From positions 1 to 64,000 of the forward strand of contig NW_027018134.1 of the NCBI RefSeq assembly GCF_032854445.1: 64,000 nucleotides of DNA, read 5' to 3'. This document shows positions 47,922 through 61,300 of the stretch, one piece after another. A program made the position numbers and the translations under genes. The DNA is from Liolophura sinensis (taxonomy: Eukaryota > Mollusca > Polyplacophora > Chitonida > Chitonidae). How positions within the stretch are numbered: position 1 is the stretch's first letter; each line of letters opens with the position of its first letter. The notes under the pieces are model-generated. The model saw only the letters and a list, made by a program, of their open reading frames with translations, was not told the origin of the DNA and did no database searches.

Positions 47922-50900
47922 GACGTCTTCTGGGCTACAGAAGGGCACATAACGTATAGTTAAAAGTTGAATATAGTAACGACCAGTCGCGATTGTGCAT
48001 AGTACAGTGTATCCGATTTCAATTAACAAAAACACCAGGCAAAAATGCAAAAGTGGAAAAACTGTTCCAGTGCTACTGGTAAGAGGCTAATCCGACGTAT
48101 TTTGTCACGAGAAATCGAATGGTGCAAACCGCGTTGCTCTCCGACCAATACTTTTGGCTGTAGCGACAATTGAATGATCATTGATGTCATAGTCACGTGC
48201 CCAGCAACGGCTCTTACTCCATGGAAACCAGGGAAATTTGAAATTTTTTAAACAGCTGCCGATGCCTGGCCCAATTCCGCATCTATTAGAACCTTATAGA
48301 TGTGGTTCAGTGATCAGTTGTACTTTTTACAGCAGACTGTATCTAGTACATTGTGTTTTTTATGTACGAATGGTGTGGTTTTTCTACACGTAGATAAAGA
48401 CATTGAGATTGTCTTGGACTTAGAAGTAAGACAATTGCTGGGTGAGTTAAATGGGCTTAGCCCAAAGATTTGACGTCTTCTGGGCTACCGAAGGGCACAT
48501 AACGTATAGTTAAAAGTTGAATATAGTAACGACCAGTCGCGATTGTGCATAGTACAGTGTATCCGATTTCAATTAACAAAAAGACCAGGCAAAAATGCAA
48601 AAGTGGAAAAACTGTTCCAGTGCTGCTGGTAAGAGGCTAATCCGACGTATTTTGTCACGAGAAATCGAATGGTGCAAACCGCGTTGCTCTCCGACCAATA
48701 CTTTTGGCTGTAGCGACAATTGAATGATCATTGATGTCATAGTCACGTGCCCAGCAACGGCTCTTACTCCATGGAAACCAGGGAAATTTGCAATTTTTTA
48801 AACAGCTGCCGATGCCTGGCCCAATTCCGCATCTATTAGAACCTTATAGATGTGGTTCAGTGATCAGTTGTACTTTTTACAGCAGACTGTATCTAGTACA
48901 TTGTTTTTTTTATGTACGAATGGTGTGGTTTTTCTACACGTAGATAAAGACATTGAGATTGTCTTGGACTTAAAAGTAAGACAATTGCTGGATGAGTTAA
49001 ATGGGCTTAGCCCAAAGATTTGACGTCTTCTGGGCTACCGAAGGGCACATAACGTATAGTTAAAAGTTGAATATAGTAACGACCAGTCGCGATTGTGCAT
49101 AGTACAGTGTATCCGATTTCAATTAACAAAAAGACCAGGCAAAAATGCAAAAGTGGAAAAACTGTTCCAGTGCTGCTGGTAAGAGGCTAATCCGACGTAT
49201 TTTGTGACGAGAAATCGAATGGTGCAAACCGCATTCCTCTCCGACCAATACTTTTGGCTGTAGCGACAATTGAATGATTATTGATGTCATAGTCACGTGC
49301 CCAGCAACGGCTCTTACTCCATGGAAACCAGGGAAATTTGCAATTTTCTAAACAGCTGCCGATGCCTGTGCCAATTCCGCATCTTTTAGAACCTTATTGA
49401 TGTGGGTCAGTGATCAGTTGTACTTTTTACAGCAGACTGTATCTAGTACCTTGTGTTTTTTATGTACAAATGGTGTGGTTTTTCTACACGTAGATAAAGA
49501 CATTGAGATTGTCTTGGACTGAAAAGTAAGACAATTGCTGGATGAGTTAAATGGGCTTAGCCCAAAGATTTGACGTCTTCTGGGCTACCGAAGGGCACAT
49601 AACGTATAGTTAAAAGTTGAATATAGTAACGACCAGTCGCGATTGTGCATAGTACAGTGTATCCGATTTCAATTAACAAAAAGACCAGACAAAAATGCAA
49701 AAGTGGAAAAACTGTTCCAGTGCTGCTGGTAAGAGGCTAATCCGACGTATTTTGTGACGAGAAATCGAATGGTGCAAACCGCATTGCTCTCCGACCAATA
49801 CTTTTGGCTGTAGCGACAATTGAATGATCATTGATGTCATAGTCACGTGCCCAGCAACGGCTCTTACTCCATGGAAACCAGGGAAATATGCAGTTTTTTA
49901 ACAGCTGCCGATGCCTGGCCCAATTCCGCATCTATTAGAACCTTATAAATGTGGTTCAGTGATCAGTTGTACTTTTTACAGCAGACTGTATCTAGTACAT
50001 TGTGTTTTTTATGTACGAATGGTGTGGTTTTTCTACACGTAGATAAAGACATTGAGATTGTCTTGGACTTAAAAGTAAGACAATTGCTGGATGAGTTAAA
50101 TGGGCTTAGCCCAAAGATTTGACGTCTTCTGGGCTACCGAAGGGCACATAACGTATAGTTAAAAGTTGAATATAGTAACGACCAGTCGCGATTGTGCATA
50201 GTACAGTGTATCCGATTTCAATTAACAAAAAGACCAGGCAAAAAATGCAAAAGTGGAAAAACTGTTCCAGTGCTGCTGGTAAGAGGCTAATCCGACGTAT
50301 TTTGTGACGAGAAATCGAATGGTGCAAACCGCGTTGCTCTCCGACTAATACTTTTGGCTGTAGCGACAATTGAATGATCATTGATGTCATAGTCACGTGC
50401 CCAGCAACGGCTCTTACTCCATGGAAACCAGGGAAATTTGCAATTTTCTAAACAGCTGCCGATGCCTGTGCCAATTCCGCATCTTTTAGAACCTTATTGA
50501 TGTGGGTCAGTGATCAGTTGTACTTTTTACAGCAGACTGTATCTAGTACCTTGTGTTTTTTATGTACAAATGGTGTGGTTTTTCTACACGTAGATAAAGA
50601 CATTGAGATTGTCTTGGACTGAAAAGTAAGACAATTGCTGGATGAGTTAAATGGGCTTAGCCCAAAGATTTGACGTCTTCTGGGCTACCGAAGGGCACAT
50701 AACGTATAGTTAAAAGTTGAATATAGTAACGACCAGTCGCGATTGTGCATAGTACAGTGTATCCGATTTCAATTAACAAAAAGACCAGACAAAAATGCAA
50801 GAGTGGAAAAACTGTTCCAGTGCTGCTGGTAAGAGGCTAATCCGACGTATTTTGTGACGAGAAATCGAATGGTGCAAACCGCATTGCTCTCCGACCAATA

Positions 50901-51773
50901 GTTTTGGCTGTAGTGACAATTGAATGATCATTGATGTCATAGTCACGTGCCCAGCAACGGCTCTTACTCCATGGAAACCAGGGAAATTTGCCATTTTTTA
51001 AACAGCTGCGATGCCTGGGCCAATTCCGCATCTTTTAGAACCTTATTGATGTGGTTCAGTGATCAGTTGTACTTTTTACAGTAGACTGTATCTTAGTACA
51101 TTGTGTTTTTTATGTACGAATGGTGTGGTTTTTCTACACGTAGATAAAGACATTGAGATTGTCTTGGACTTAAAAGTAAGACAATTGCTGGATGAGTTAA
51201 ATGGGCTTAGCCCAAAGATTTGACGTCTTCTGGGCTACCGAAGGGCACATAACGTATAGTTAAAAGTTGAATATAGTAACGACCAGTCGCGATTGTGCAT
51301 AGTACAGTGTATCCGATTTCAATTAACAAAAACACCAGGCAAAAATGCAAAAGTGGAAAAAACTGTTCCAGTGCTACTGGTAAGAGGGCTAATCCGACGT
51401 ATTTTGTCACGAGAAATCGAATGGTGCAAACCGCGTTGCTCTCCGACCAATACTTTTGGCTGTAGCGACAATTGAATGATCAATGATGTCATAGTCACGT
51501 GCCCAGCAACGGCTCTTACTCCATGGAAACCAGGGAAATTTGCAATTTTCTAAACAGCTGCCGATGCCTTGGCCAATTCCGCATCTTTTAGAACCTTATT
51601 GATGTGGGTCAGTGATCAGTTGTACTTTTTACAGCAGACTGTATCTAGTACATTGTGTTTTTTATGTACAAATGGTGTGGTTTTTTTACACGTAGATAAA
51701 GACATTGAGATTGTATTGGACTTAAAAGTAAGACAATTGCTGGGTGAGTTAAATGGGCTTAGCCCAAAGATTT
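47922..51773 (+). repeat. HOR unit b: canonical 7-mer D-B-G-P-G-K-C (M88-M94)
   Basis: Starts 47922, 48472, 49022, 49572, 50121, 50672, 51222; 3,852 bp. Its first five monomers match M77-M81 at an offset of 6,048 bp. M91-M93 match M84-M86 at 3,849-3,850 bp. M90 is a G with an unusual left half (GCATTCCTC, GATTATTG). M88, like M77, has CTACAGAAGG. M93 and M94 contain several single-base indels unlike any other copy (see the finding at 51.0-52.2 kb), so the true length may be nearer 3,849 bp. Confidence 0.92.
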
Positions 51774-54700
51774 GACGTCTTCTGGGGCTACCGAAGGGCA
51801 CATAACGTATAGTTAAAAGTTGAATATAGTAACGACCAGTCGCGATTGTGCATAGTACAGTGTATCCGATTTCAATTAACAAAAACACCAGGCAAAAATG
51901 CAAAAGTGGAAAAACTGTTCCAGTGCTACTGGTAAGAGGCTAATCCGACGTATTTTGTCACTAGAATCGAATGGTGCAAACCGCGTTGCTCTCCGACCAA
52001 TACTTTTGGCTGTAGCGACAATTGAATGATCATTGATGTCATAGTCACGTGCCCAGCAACGGCTCTTACTCCATGGAAACCAGGGAAATTTGAAATTTTT
52101 TAACAGCTGCCGATGCCTGGCCCAATTCCGCATCTATTAGAACCTTATAGATGTGGTTCAGTGATCAGTTGTACTTTTTACACCAGACTGTATCTAGTAC
52201 ATTGTGTTTTTTTATGTACGAATGGTGTGGTTTTTCTACACGTAGATAAAGACATTGAGATTGTCTTGGACTTAGAAGTAAGACAATTGCTGGGTGAGTT
52301 AAATGGGCTTAGCCCAAAGATTTGACGTCTTCTGGGCTACCGAAGGGCACATAACGTATAGTTAAAAGTTGAATATAGTAACGACCAGTCGCGATTGTGC
52401 ATAGTACAGTGTATCCGATTTCAATTAACAAAAAGACCAGGCAAAAATGCAAAAGTGGAAAAACTGTTCCAGTGCTGCTGGTAAGAGGCTAATCCGACGT
52501 ATTTTGTCACGAGAAATCGAATGGTGCAAACCGCGTTGCTCTCCGACCAATACTTTTGGCTGTAGCGACAATTGAATGATCATTGATGTCATAGTCACGT
52601 GCCCAGCAACGGCTCTTACTCCATGGAAACCAGGGAAATTTGCAATTTTTTAAACAGCTGCCGATGCCTGGCCCAATTCCGCATCTATTAGAACCTTATA
52701 GATGTGGTTCAGTGATCAGTTGTACTTTTTACAGCAGACTGTATCTAGTACATTGTGTTTTTTATGTACGAATGGTGTGGTTTTTCTACACGTAGATAAA
52801 GACATTGAGATTGTCTTGGACTTAGAAGTAAGACAATTGCTGGGTGAGTTAAATGGGCTTAGCCCAAAGATTTGACGTCTTCTGGGCTACCGAAGGGCAC
52901 ATAACGTATAGTTAAAAGTTGAATATAGTAACGACCAGTCGCGATTGTGCATAGTACAGTGTATCCGATTTCAATTAACAAAAAGACCAGGCAAAAATGC
53001 AAAAGTGGAAAAACTGTTCCAGTGCTGCTGGTAAGAGGCTAATCCGACGTATTTTGTCACGAGAAATCGAATGGTGCAAACCGCGTTGCTCTCCGACTAA
53101 TACTTTTGGCTGTAGCGACAATTGAATGATCATTGATGTCATAGTCACGTGCCCAGCAACGGCTCTTACTCCATGGAAACCAGGGAAATTTGCAATTTTT
53201 TAAACAGCTGCCGATGCCTGGCCCAATTCCGCATCTATTAGAACCTTATAGATGTGGTTCAGTGATCAGTTGTACTTTTTATAGCAGACTGTATCTAGTA
53301 CATTGTGTTTTTTATGTACGAATGGTGTGGTTTTTCTACACGTAGATAAAGACATTGAGATTGTCTTGGACTTAGAAGTAAGACAATTGCTGGGTGAGTT
53401 AAATGGGCTTAGCCCAAAGATTTGACGTCTTCTGGGCTACCGAAGGGCACATAACGTATAGTTAAAAGTTGAATATAGTAACGACCAGTCGCGATTGTGC
53501 ATAGTACAGTGTATCCGATTTCAATTAACAAAAAGACCAGGCAAAAATGCAAAAGTGGAAAAACTGTTCCAGTGCTGCTGGTAAGAGGCTAATCCGACGT
53601 ATTTTGTCACGAGAAATCGAATGGTGCAAACCGCGTTGCTCTCCGACTAATACTTTTGGCTGTAGCGACAATTGAATGATCATTGATGTCATAGTCACGT
53701 GCCCAGCAACGGCTCTTACTCCATGGAAACCAGGGAAATTTGCAATTTTCTAAACAGCTGCCGATGCCTGTGCCAATTCCGCATCTTTTAGAACCTTATT
53801 GATGTGGGTCAGTGATCAGTTGTACTTTTTACAGCAGACTGTATCTAGTACCTTGTGTTTTTTATGTACAAATGGTGTGGTTTTTCTACACGTAGATAAA
53901 GACATTGAGATTGTCTTGGACTTAGAAGTAAGACAATTGCTGGGTGAGTTAAATGGGCTTAGCCCAAAGATTTGACGTCTTCTGGGCTACCGAAGGGCAC
54001 ATAACGTATAGTTAAAAGTTGAATATAGTAACGACCAGTCGCGATTGTGCATAGTACAGTGTATCCGATTTCAATTAACAAAAAGACCAGGCAAAAATGC
54101 AAAAGTGGAAAAAACTGTTCCAGTGCTGCTGGTAAGAGGCTAATCCGACGTATTTTGTCACGAGAAATCGAATGGTGCAAACCGCGTTGCTCTCCGACTA
54201 ATACTTTTGGCTGTAGCGACAATTGAATGATCATTGATGTCATAGTCACGTGCCCAGCAACGGCTCTTACTCCATGGAAACCAGGGAAATTTGCAATTTT
54301 CTAAACAGCTGCCGATGCCTGTGCCAATTCCGCATCTTTTAGAACCTTATTGATGTGGGTCAGTGATCAGTTGTACTTTTTACAGCAGACTGTATCTAGT
54401 ACCTTGTGTTTTTTATGTACAAATGGTGTGGTTTTTCTACACGTAGATAAAGACATTGAGATTGTCTTGGACTGAAAAGTAAGACAATTGCTGGATGAGT
54501 TAAATGGGCTTAGCCCAAAGATTTGACGTCTTCTGGGCTACCGAAGGGCACATAACGTATAGTTAAAAGTTGAATATAGTAACGACCAGTCGCGATTGTG
54601 CATAGTACAGTGTATCCGATTTCAATTAACAAAAAGACCAGACAAAAATGCAAAAGTGGAAAAACTGTTCCAGTGCTGCTGGTAAGAGGCTAATCCGACG

Positions 54701-56173
54701 TATTTTGTGACGAGAAATCGAATGGTGCAAACCGCATTGCTCTCCGACCAATACTTTTGGCTGTAGCGACAATTGAATGATCATTGATGTCATAGTCACG
54801 TGCCCAGCAACGGCTCTTACTCCATGGAAACCAGGGAAATATGCAGTTTTTTAACAGCTGCCGATGCCTGGCCCAATTCCGCATCTATTAGAACCTTATA
54901 AATGTGGTTCAGTGATCAGTTGTACTTTTTACAGCAGACAGTATCTAGTACATTGTGTTTTTTATGTACGAATGGTGTGGTTTTTCTACACGTAGATAAA
55001 GACATTGAGATTGTCTTGGACTTAAAAGTAAGACAATTGCTGGGTGAGTTAAATGGGCTTAGCCCAAAGATTTGACGTCTTCTGGGCTACAGAAGGGCAC
55101 ATAACTTATAGTCAAAAGTTGAATATAGTAATGACCAGTCGCGATTGTACATAGTAGATTGTATCCGATTTCAATTAACAAAAAGACCAGGCAAAAATGC
55201 AAAAGTAGAAAAACTGTTCCAGTGCTGCTGGTAAGAGGCTAATCCGACGTATTTTGTGACGAGAAATCGAATGGTGCAAACCGCGTTGCTCTCCGACCAA
55301 TAGTTTTGGCTGTAGTGACAATTGAATGATCATTGATGTCATAGTCACGTGCCCAGCAACGGCTCTTACTCCATGGAAACCAGGGAAATTTGCCATTTTT
55401 TAAACAGCTGCCGATGCCTGGGCCAATTCCGCATCTTTTAGAACCTTATTGATGTGGTTCAGTGATCAGTTGTACTTTTTACAGCAGACTGTATCTAGTA
55501 CATTGTGTTTTTTATGTACGAATGGTGTGGTTTTTCTACACGTAGATAAAGACATTGAGATTGTCTTGGACTTAAAAGTAAGACAATTGCTGGATGAGTT
55601 AAATGGGCTTAGCCCAAAGATTTGACGTCTTCTGGGCTACCGAAGGGCACATAACGTATAGTTAAAAGTTGAATATAGTAACGACCAGTCGCGATTGTGC
55701 ATAGTACAGTGTATCCGATTTCAATTAACAAAAACACCAGGCAAAAATGCAAAAGTGGAAAAACTGTTCCAGTGCTACTGGTAAGAGGCTAATCCGACGT
55801 ATTTTGTCACGAGAAATCGAATGGTGCAAACCGCGTTGCTCTCCGACTAATACTTTTGGCTGTAGCGACAATTGAATGATCAATGATGTCATAGTCACGT
55901 GCCCAGCAACGGCTCTTACTCCATGGAAACCAGGGAAATTTGCAATTTTTTAAACAGCTGCCGATGCCTGGCCCAATTCCGCATCTATTAGAACCTTATA
56001 GATGTGGTTCAGTGATCAGTTGTACTTTTTATAGCAGACTGTATCTAGTACATTGTGTTTTTTATGTACGAATGGTGTGGTTTTTCTACACGTAGATAAA
56101 GACATTGAGATTGTCTTGGACTTAGAAGTAAGACAATTGCTGGGTGAGTTAAATGGGCTTAGCCCAAAGATTT
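51774..56173 (+). repeat. HOR unit c: 8-mer D-B-B-G-G-P-K2-C (M95-M102)
   Basis: Starts 51774, 52324, 52874, 53424, 53974, 54525, 55074, 55624; 4,400 bp. Type order is rearranged relative to unit b: B and G are doubled and no G lies between P and K. The K monomer (M101) is a second version, K2: its right half is K, but its left half has CTACAG, ACTTATAGTC, GTAATGACC and GTAGATTG, a combination otherwise typical of the left 35 kb. M97 and M102 share TTTTTATAGCAGAC. M102 again has a C left half and a B right half. Confidence 0.9.
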
Positions 56174-58371
56174 GACGTCTTCTGGGCTACCGAAGGGCAC
56201 ATAACGTATAGTTAAAAGTTGAATATAGTAACGACCAGTCGCGATTGTGCATAGTACAGTGTATCCGATTTCAATTAACAAAAAGACCAGGCAAAAATGC
56301 AAAAGTGGAAAAACTGTTCCAGTGCTGCTGGTAAGAGGCTAATCCGACGTATTTTGTCACGAGAAATCGAATGGTGCAAACCGCGTTGCTCTCCGACTAA
56401 TACTTTTGGCTGTAGCGACAATTGAATGATCATTGATGTCATAGTCACGTGCCCAGCAACGGCTCTTACTCCATGGAAACCAGGGAAATTTGCAATTTTC
56501 TAAACAGCTGCCGATGCCTGTGCCAATTCCGCATCTTTTAGAACCTTATTGATGTGGGTCAGTGATCAGTTGTACTTTTTACAGCAGACTGTATCTAGTA
56601 CATTGTTTTTTTATGTACGAATGGTGTGGTTTTTCTACACGTAGATAAAGACATTGAGATTGTCTTGGACTTAAAAGTAAGACAATTGCTGGATGAGTTA
56701 AATGGGCTTAGCCCAAAGATTTGACGTCTTCTGGGCTACCGAAGGGCACATAACGTATAGTTAAAAGTTGAATATAGTAACGACCAGTCGCGATTGTGCA
56801 TAGTACAGTGTATCCGATTTCAATTAACAAAAAGACCAGGCAAAAATGCAAAAGTGGAAAAACTGTTCCAGTGCTGCTGGTAAGAGGCTAATCCGACGTA
56901 TTTTGTGACGAGAAATCGAATGGTGCAAACCGCGTTGCTCTCCGACTAATACTTTTGGCTGTAGCGACAATTGAATGATCATTGATGTCATAGTCACGTG
57001 CCCAGCAACGGCTCTTACTCCATGGAAACCAGGGAAATTTGCAATTTTCTAAACAGCTGCCGATGCCTGTGCCAATTCCGCATCTTTTAGAACCTTATTG
57101 ATGTGGGTCAGTGATCAGTTGTACTTTTTACAGCAGACTGTATCTAGTACCTTGTGTTTTTTATGTACAAATGGTGTGGTTTTTCTACACGTAGATAAAG
57201 ACATTGAGATTGTCTTGGACTGAAAAGTAAGACAATTGCTGGATGAGTTAAATGGGCTTAGCCCAAAGATTTGACGTCTTCTGGGCTACCGAAGGGCACA
57301 TAACGTATAGTTAAAAGTTGAATATAGTAACGACCAGTCGCGATTGTGCATAGTACAGTGTATCCGATTTCAATTAACAAAAAGACCAGACAAAAATGCA
57401 AAAGTGGAAAAACTGTTCCAGTGCTGCTGGTAAGAGGCTAATCCGACGTATTTTGTGACGAGAAATCGAATGGTGCAAACCGCATTGCTCTCCGACCAAT
57501 ACTTTTGGCTGTCGCGACAATTGAATGATCATTGATGTCATAGTCACGTGCCCAGCAACGGCTCTTACTCCATGGAAACCATTGAAATATGCAGTTTTTT
57601 AACAGCTGCCGATGCCTGGCCCAATTCCGCATCTATTAGAACCTTATAAATGTGGTTCAGTGATCAGTTGTACTTTTTACAGCAGACTGTATCTAGTACA
57701 TTGTGTTTTTTATGTACGAATGGTGTGGTTTTTCTACACGTAGATAAAGACATTGAGATTGTCTTGGACTTAAAAGTAAGACAATTGCTGGGTGAGTTAA
57801 ATGGGCTTAGCCCAAAGATTTGACGTCTTCTGGGCTACCGAAGGGCACAGAACGTATAGTTAAAAGTTGAATATAGTAACGACCAGTCGCGATTGTGCAT
57901 AGTACAGTGTATCCGATTTCAATTAACAAAAAGACCAGGCAAAAATGCAAAAGTGGAAAAACTGTTCCAGTGCTGCTGGTAAGAGGCTAATCCGACGTAT
58001 TTTGTGACGAGAAATCGAATGGTGCAAACCGCGTTGCTCTCCGACTAATACTTTTGGCTGTAGCGACAATTGAATGATCATTGATGTCATAGTCACGTGC
58101 CCAGCAACGGCTCTTACTCCATGGAAACCAGGGAAATTTGCAATTTTCTAAACAGCTGCCGATGCCTGTGCCAATTCCGCATCTTTTAGAACCTTATTGA
58201 TGTGGGTCAGTGATCAGTTGTACTTTTTACAGCAGACTGTATCTAGTACCTTGTGTTTTTTATGTACAAATGGTGTGGTTTTTCTACACGTAGATAAAGA
58301 CATTGAGATTGTCTTGGACTTAAAAGTAAGACAATTGCTGGGTGAGTTAAATGGGCTTAGCCCAAAGATTT
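56174..58371 (+). repeat. Four-monomer insert G-G-P-G (M103-M106)
   Basis: Starts 56174, 56723, 57273, 57822; 2,198 bp. It lies between a C monomer and a D monomer, where the canonical order would go straight from C to D. M103 is a G on the left but ends with the T-run and TACGAATG of type B. M104 matches M81. M105 is P with private changes (GCTGTCGCGAC, ACCATTGAAATATG). M106 is G with CTTAAAAG and GGGTGAG instead of GACTGAAAAG. It looks like the middle tetramer without its D, K and C neighbours. Confidence 0.88.
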
Positions 58372-61300
58372 GACGTCTTCTGGGCTACCGAAGGGCACAT
58401 AACGTATAGTTAAAAGTTGAATATAGTAACGACCAGTCGCGATTGTGCATAGTACAGTGTATCCGATTTCAATTAACAAAAACACCAGGCAAAAATGCAA
58501 AAGTGGAAAAACTGTTCCAGTGCTACTGGTAAGAGGCTAATCCGACGTATTTTGTCACGAGAAATCGAATGGTGCAAACCGCGTTGCTCTCCGACCAATA
58601 CTTTTGGCTGTAGCGACAATTGAATGATCATTGATGTCATAGTCACGTGCCCAGCAACGGCTCTTACTCCATGGAAACCAGGGAAATTTGAAATTTTTTA
58701 ACAGCTGCCGATGCCTGGCCCAATTCCGCATCTATTAGAATCTTATTGATGTGGTTCAGTGATCAGTTGTACTTTTTACAGCAGACTGTATCTAGTACAT
58801 TGTGTTTTTTATGTACGAATGGTGTGGTTTTTCTACACGTAGATAAAGACATTGAGATTGTCTTGGACTTAGAAGTAAGACAATTGCTGGGTGAGTTAAA
58901 TGGGCTTAGCCCAAAGATTTGACGTCTTCTGGGCTACCGAAGGGCACATAACGTATAGTTAAAAGTTGAATATAGTAACGACCAGTCGCGATTGTGCATA
59001 GTACAGTGTATCCGATTTCAATTAACAAAAAGACCAGGCAAAAATGCAAAAGTGGAAAAACTGTTCCAGTGCTGCTGGTAAGAGGCTAATCCGACGTATT
59101 TTGTCACGAGAAATCGAATGGTGCAAACCGCGTTGCTCTCCGACCAATACTTTTGGCTGTAGCGACAATTGAATGATCATTGATGTCATAGTCACGTGCC
59201 CAGCAACGGCTCTTACTCCATGGAAACCAGGGAAATTTGCAATTTTTTAAACAGCTGCCGATGCCTGGCCCAATTCCGCATCTATTAGAACCTTATAGAT
59301 GTGGTTCAGTGATCAGTTGTACTTTTTACAGCAGACTGTATCTAGTACATTGTGTTTTTTATGTACGAATGGTGTGGTTTTTCTACACGTAGATAAAGAC
59401 ATTGAGATTGTCTTGGACTTAGAAGTAAGACAATTGCTGGGTGAGTTAAATGGGCTTAGCCCAAAGATTTGACGTCTTCTGGGCTACCGAAGGGCACATA
59501 ACGTATAGTTAAAAGTTGAATATAGTAACGACCAGTCGCGATTGTGCATAGTACAGTGTATCCGATTTCAATTAACAAAAAGACCAGGCAAAAATGCAAA
59601 AGTGGAAAAACTGTTCCAGTGCTGCTGGTAAGAGGCTAATCCGACGTATTTTGTCACGAGAAATCGAATGGTGCAAACCGCGTTGCTCTCCGACTAATAC
59701 TTTTGGCTGTAGCGACAATTGAATGATCATTGATGTCATAGTCACGTGCCCAGCAACGGCTCTTACTCCATGGAAACCAGGGAAATTTGCAATTTTCTAA
59801 ACAGCTGCCGATGCCTGTGCCAATTCCGCATCTTTTAGAACCTTATTGATGTGGGTCAGTGATCAGTTGTACTTTTTACAGCAGACTGTATCTAGTACCT
59901 TGTGTTTTTTATGTACAAATGGTGTGGTTTTTCTACACGTAGATAAAGACATTGAGATTGTCTTGGACTTAGAAGTAAGACAATTGCTGGGTGAGTTAAA
60001 TGGGCTTAGCCCAAAGATTTGACGTCTTCTGGGCTACCGAAGGGCACATAACGTAAAGTTAAAAGTTGAATATAGTAACGACCAGTCGCGATTGTGCATA
60101 GTACAGTGTATCCGATTTCAATTAACAAAAAGACCAGGCAAAAATGCAAAAGTGGAAAAACTGTTCCAGTGCTGCTGGTAAGAGGCTAATCCGACGTATT
60201 TTGTCACGAGAAATCGAATGGTGCAAACCGCGTTGCTCTCCGACCAATACTTTTGGCTGTAGCGACAATTGAATGATCATTGATGTCATAGTCACGTGCC
60301 CAGCAACGGCTCTTACTCCATGGAAACCAGGGAAATTTGCAATTTTTTAAACAGCTGCCGATGCCTGGCCCAATTCCGCATCTATTAGAACCTTATAGAT
60401 GTGGTTCAGTGATCAGTTGTACTTTTTACAGCAGACTGTATCTAGTACATTGTGTTTTTTATGTACGAATGGTGTGGTTTTTCTACACGTAGATAAAGAC
60501 ATTGAGATTGTCTTGGACTTAGAAGTAAGACAATTGCTGGGTGAGTTAAATGGGCTTAGCCCAAAGATTTGACGTCTTCTGGGCTACCGAAGGGCACATA
60601 ACGTATAGTTAAAAGTTGAATATAGTAACGACCAGTCGCGATTGTGCATAGTACAGTGTATCCGATTTCAATTAACAAAAAGACCAGGCAAAAATGCAAA
60701 AGTGGAAAAACTGTTCCAGTGCTGCTGGTAAGAGGCTAATCCGACGTATTTTGTCACGAGAAATCGAATGGTGCAAACCGCGTTGCTCTCCGACTAATAC
60801 TTTTGGCTGTAGCGACAATTGAATGATCATTGATGTCATAGTCACGTGCCCAGCAACGGCTCTTACTCCATGGAAACCAGGGAAATTTGCAATTTTCTAA
60901 ACAGCTGCCGATGCCTGTGCCAATTCCGCATCTTTTAGAACCTTATTGATGTGGGTCAGTGATCAGTTGTACTTTTTACAGCAGACTGTATCTAGTACCT
61001 TGTGTTTTTTATGTACAAATGGTGTGGTTTTTCTACACGTAGATAAAGACATTGAGATTGTCTTGGACTGAAAAGTAAGACAATTGCTGGATGAGTTAAA
61101 TGGGCTTAGCCCAAAGATTTGACGTCTTCTGGGCTACCGAAGGGCACATAACGTATAGTTAAAAGTTGAATATAGTAACGACCAGTCGCGATTGTGCATA
61201 GTACAGTGTATCCGATTTCAATTAACAAAAAGACCAGACAAAAATGCAAAAGTGGAAAAACTGTTCCAGTGCTGCTGGTAAGAGGCTAATCCGACGTATT

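Noticed and set aside
50106-50396. Minus-strand open frames of 64 to 96 codons across many monomers
   Set aside because: They are the reverse complement of the same satellite, with ends set by subfamily indels. No start context, domain or conservation of frame supports translation.
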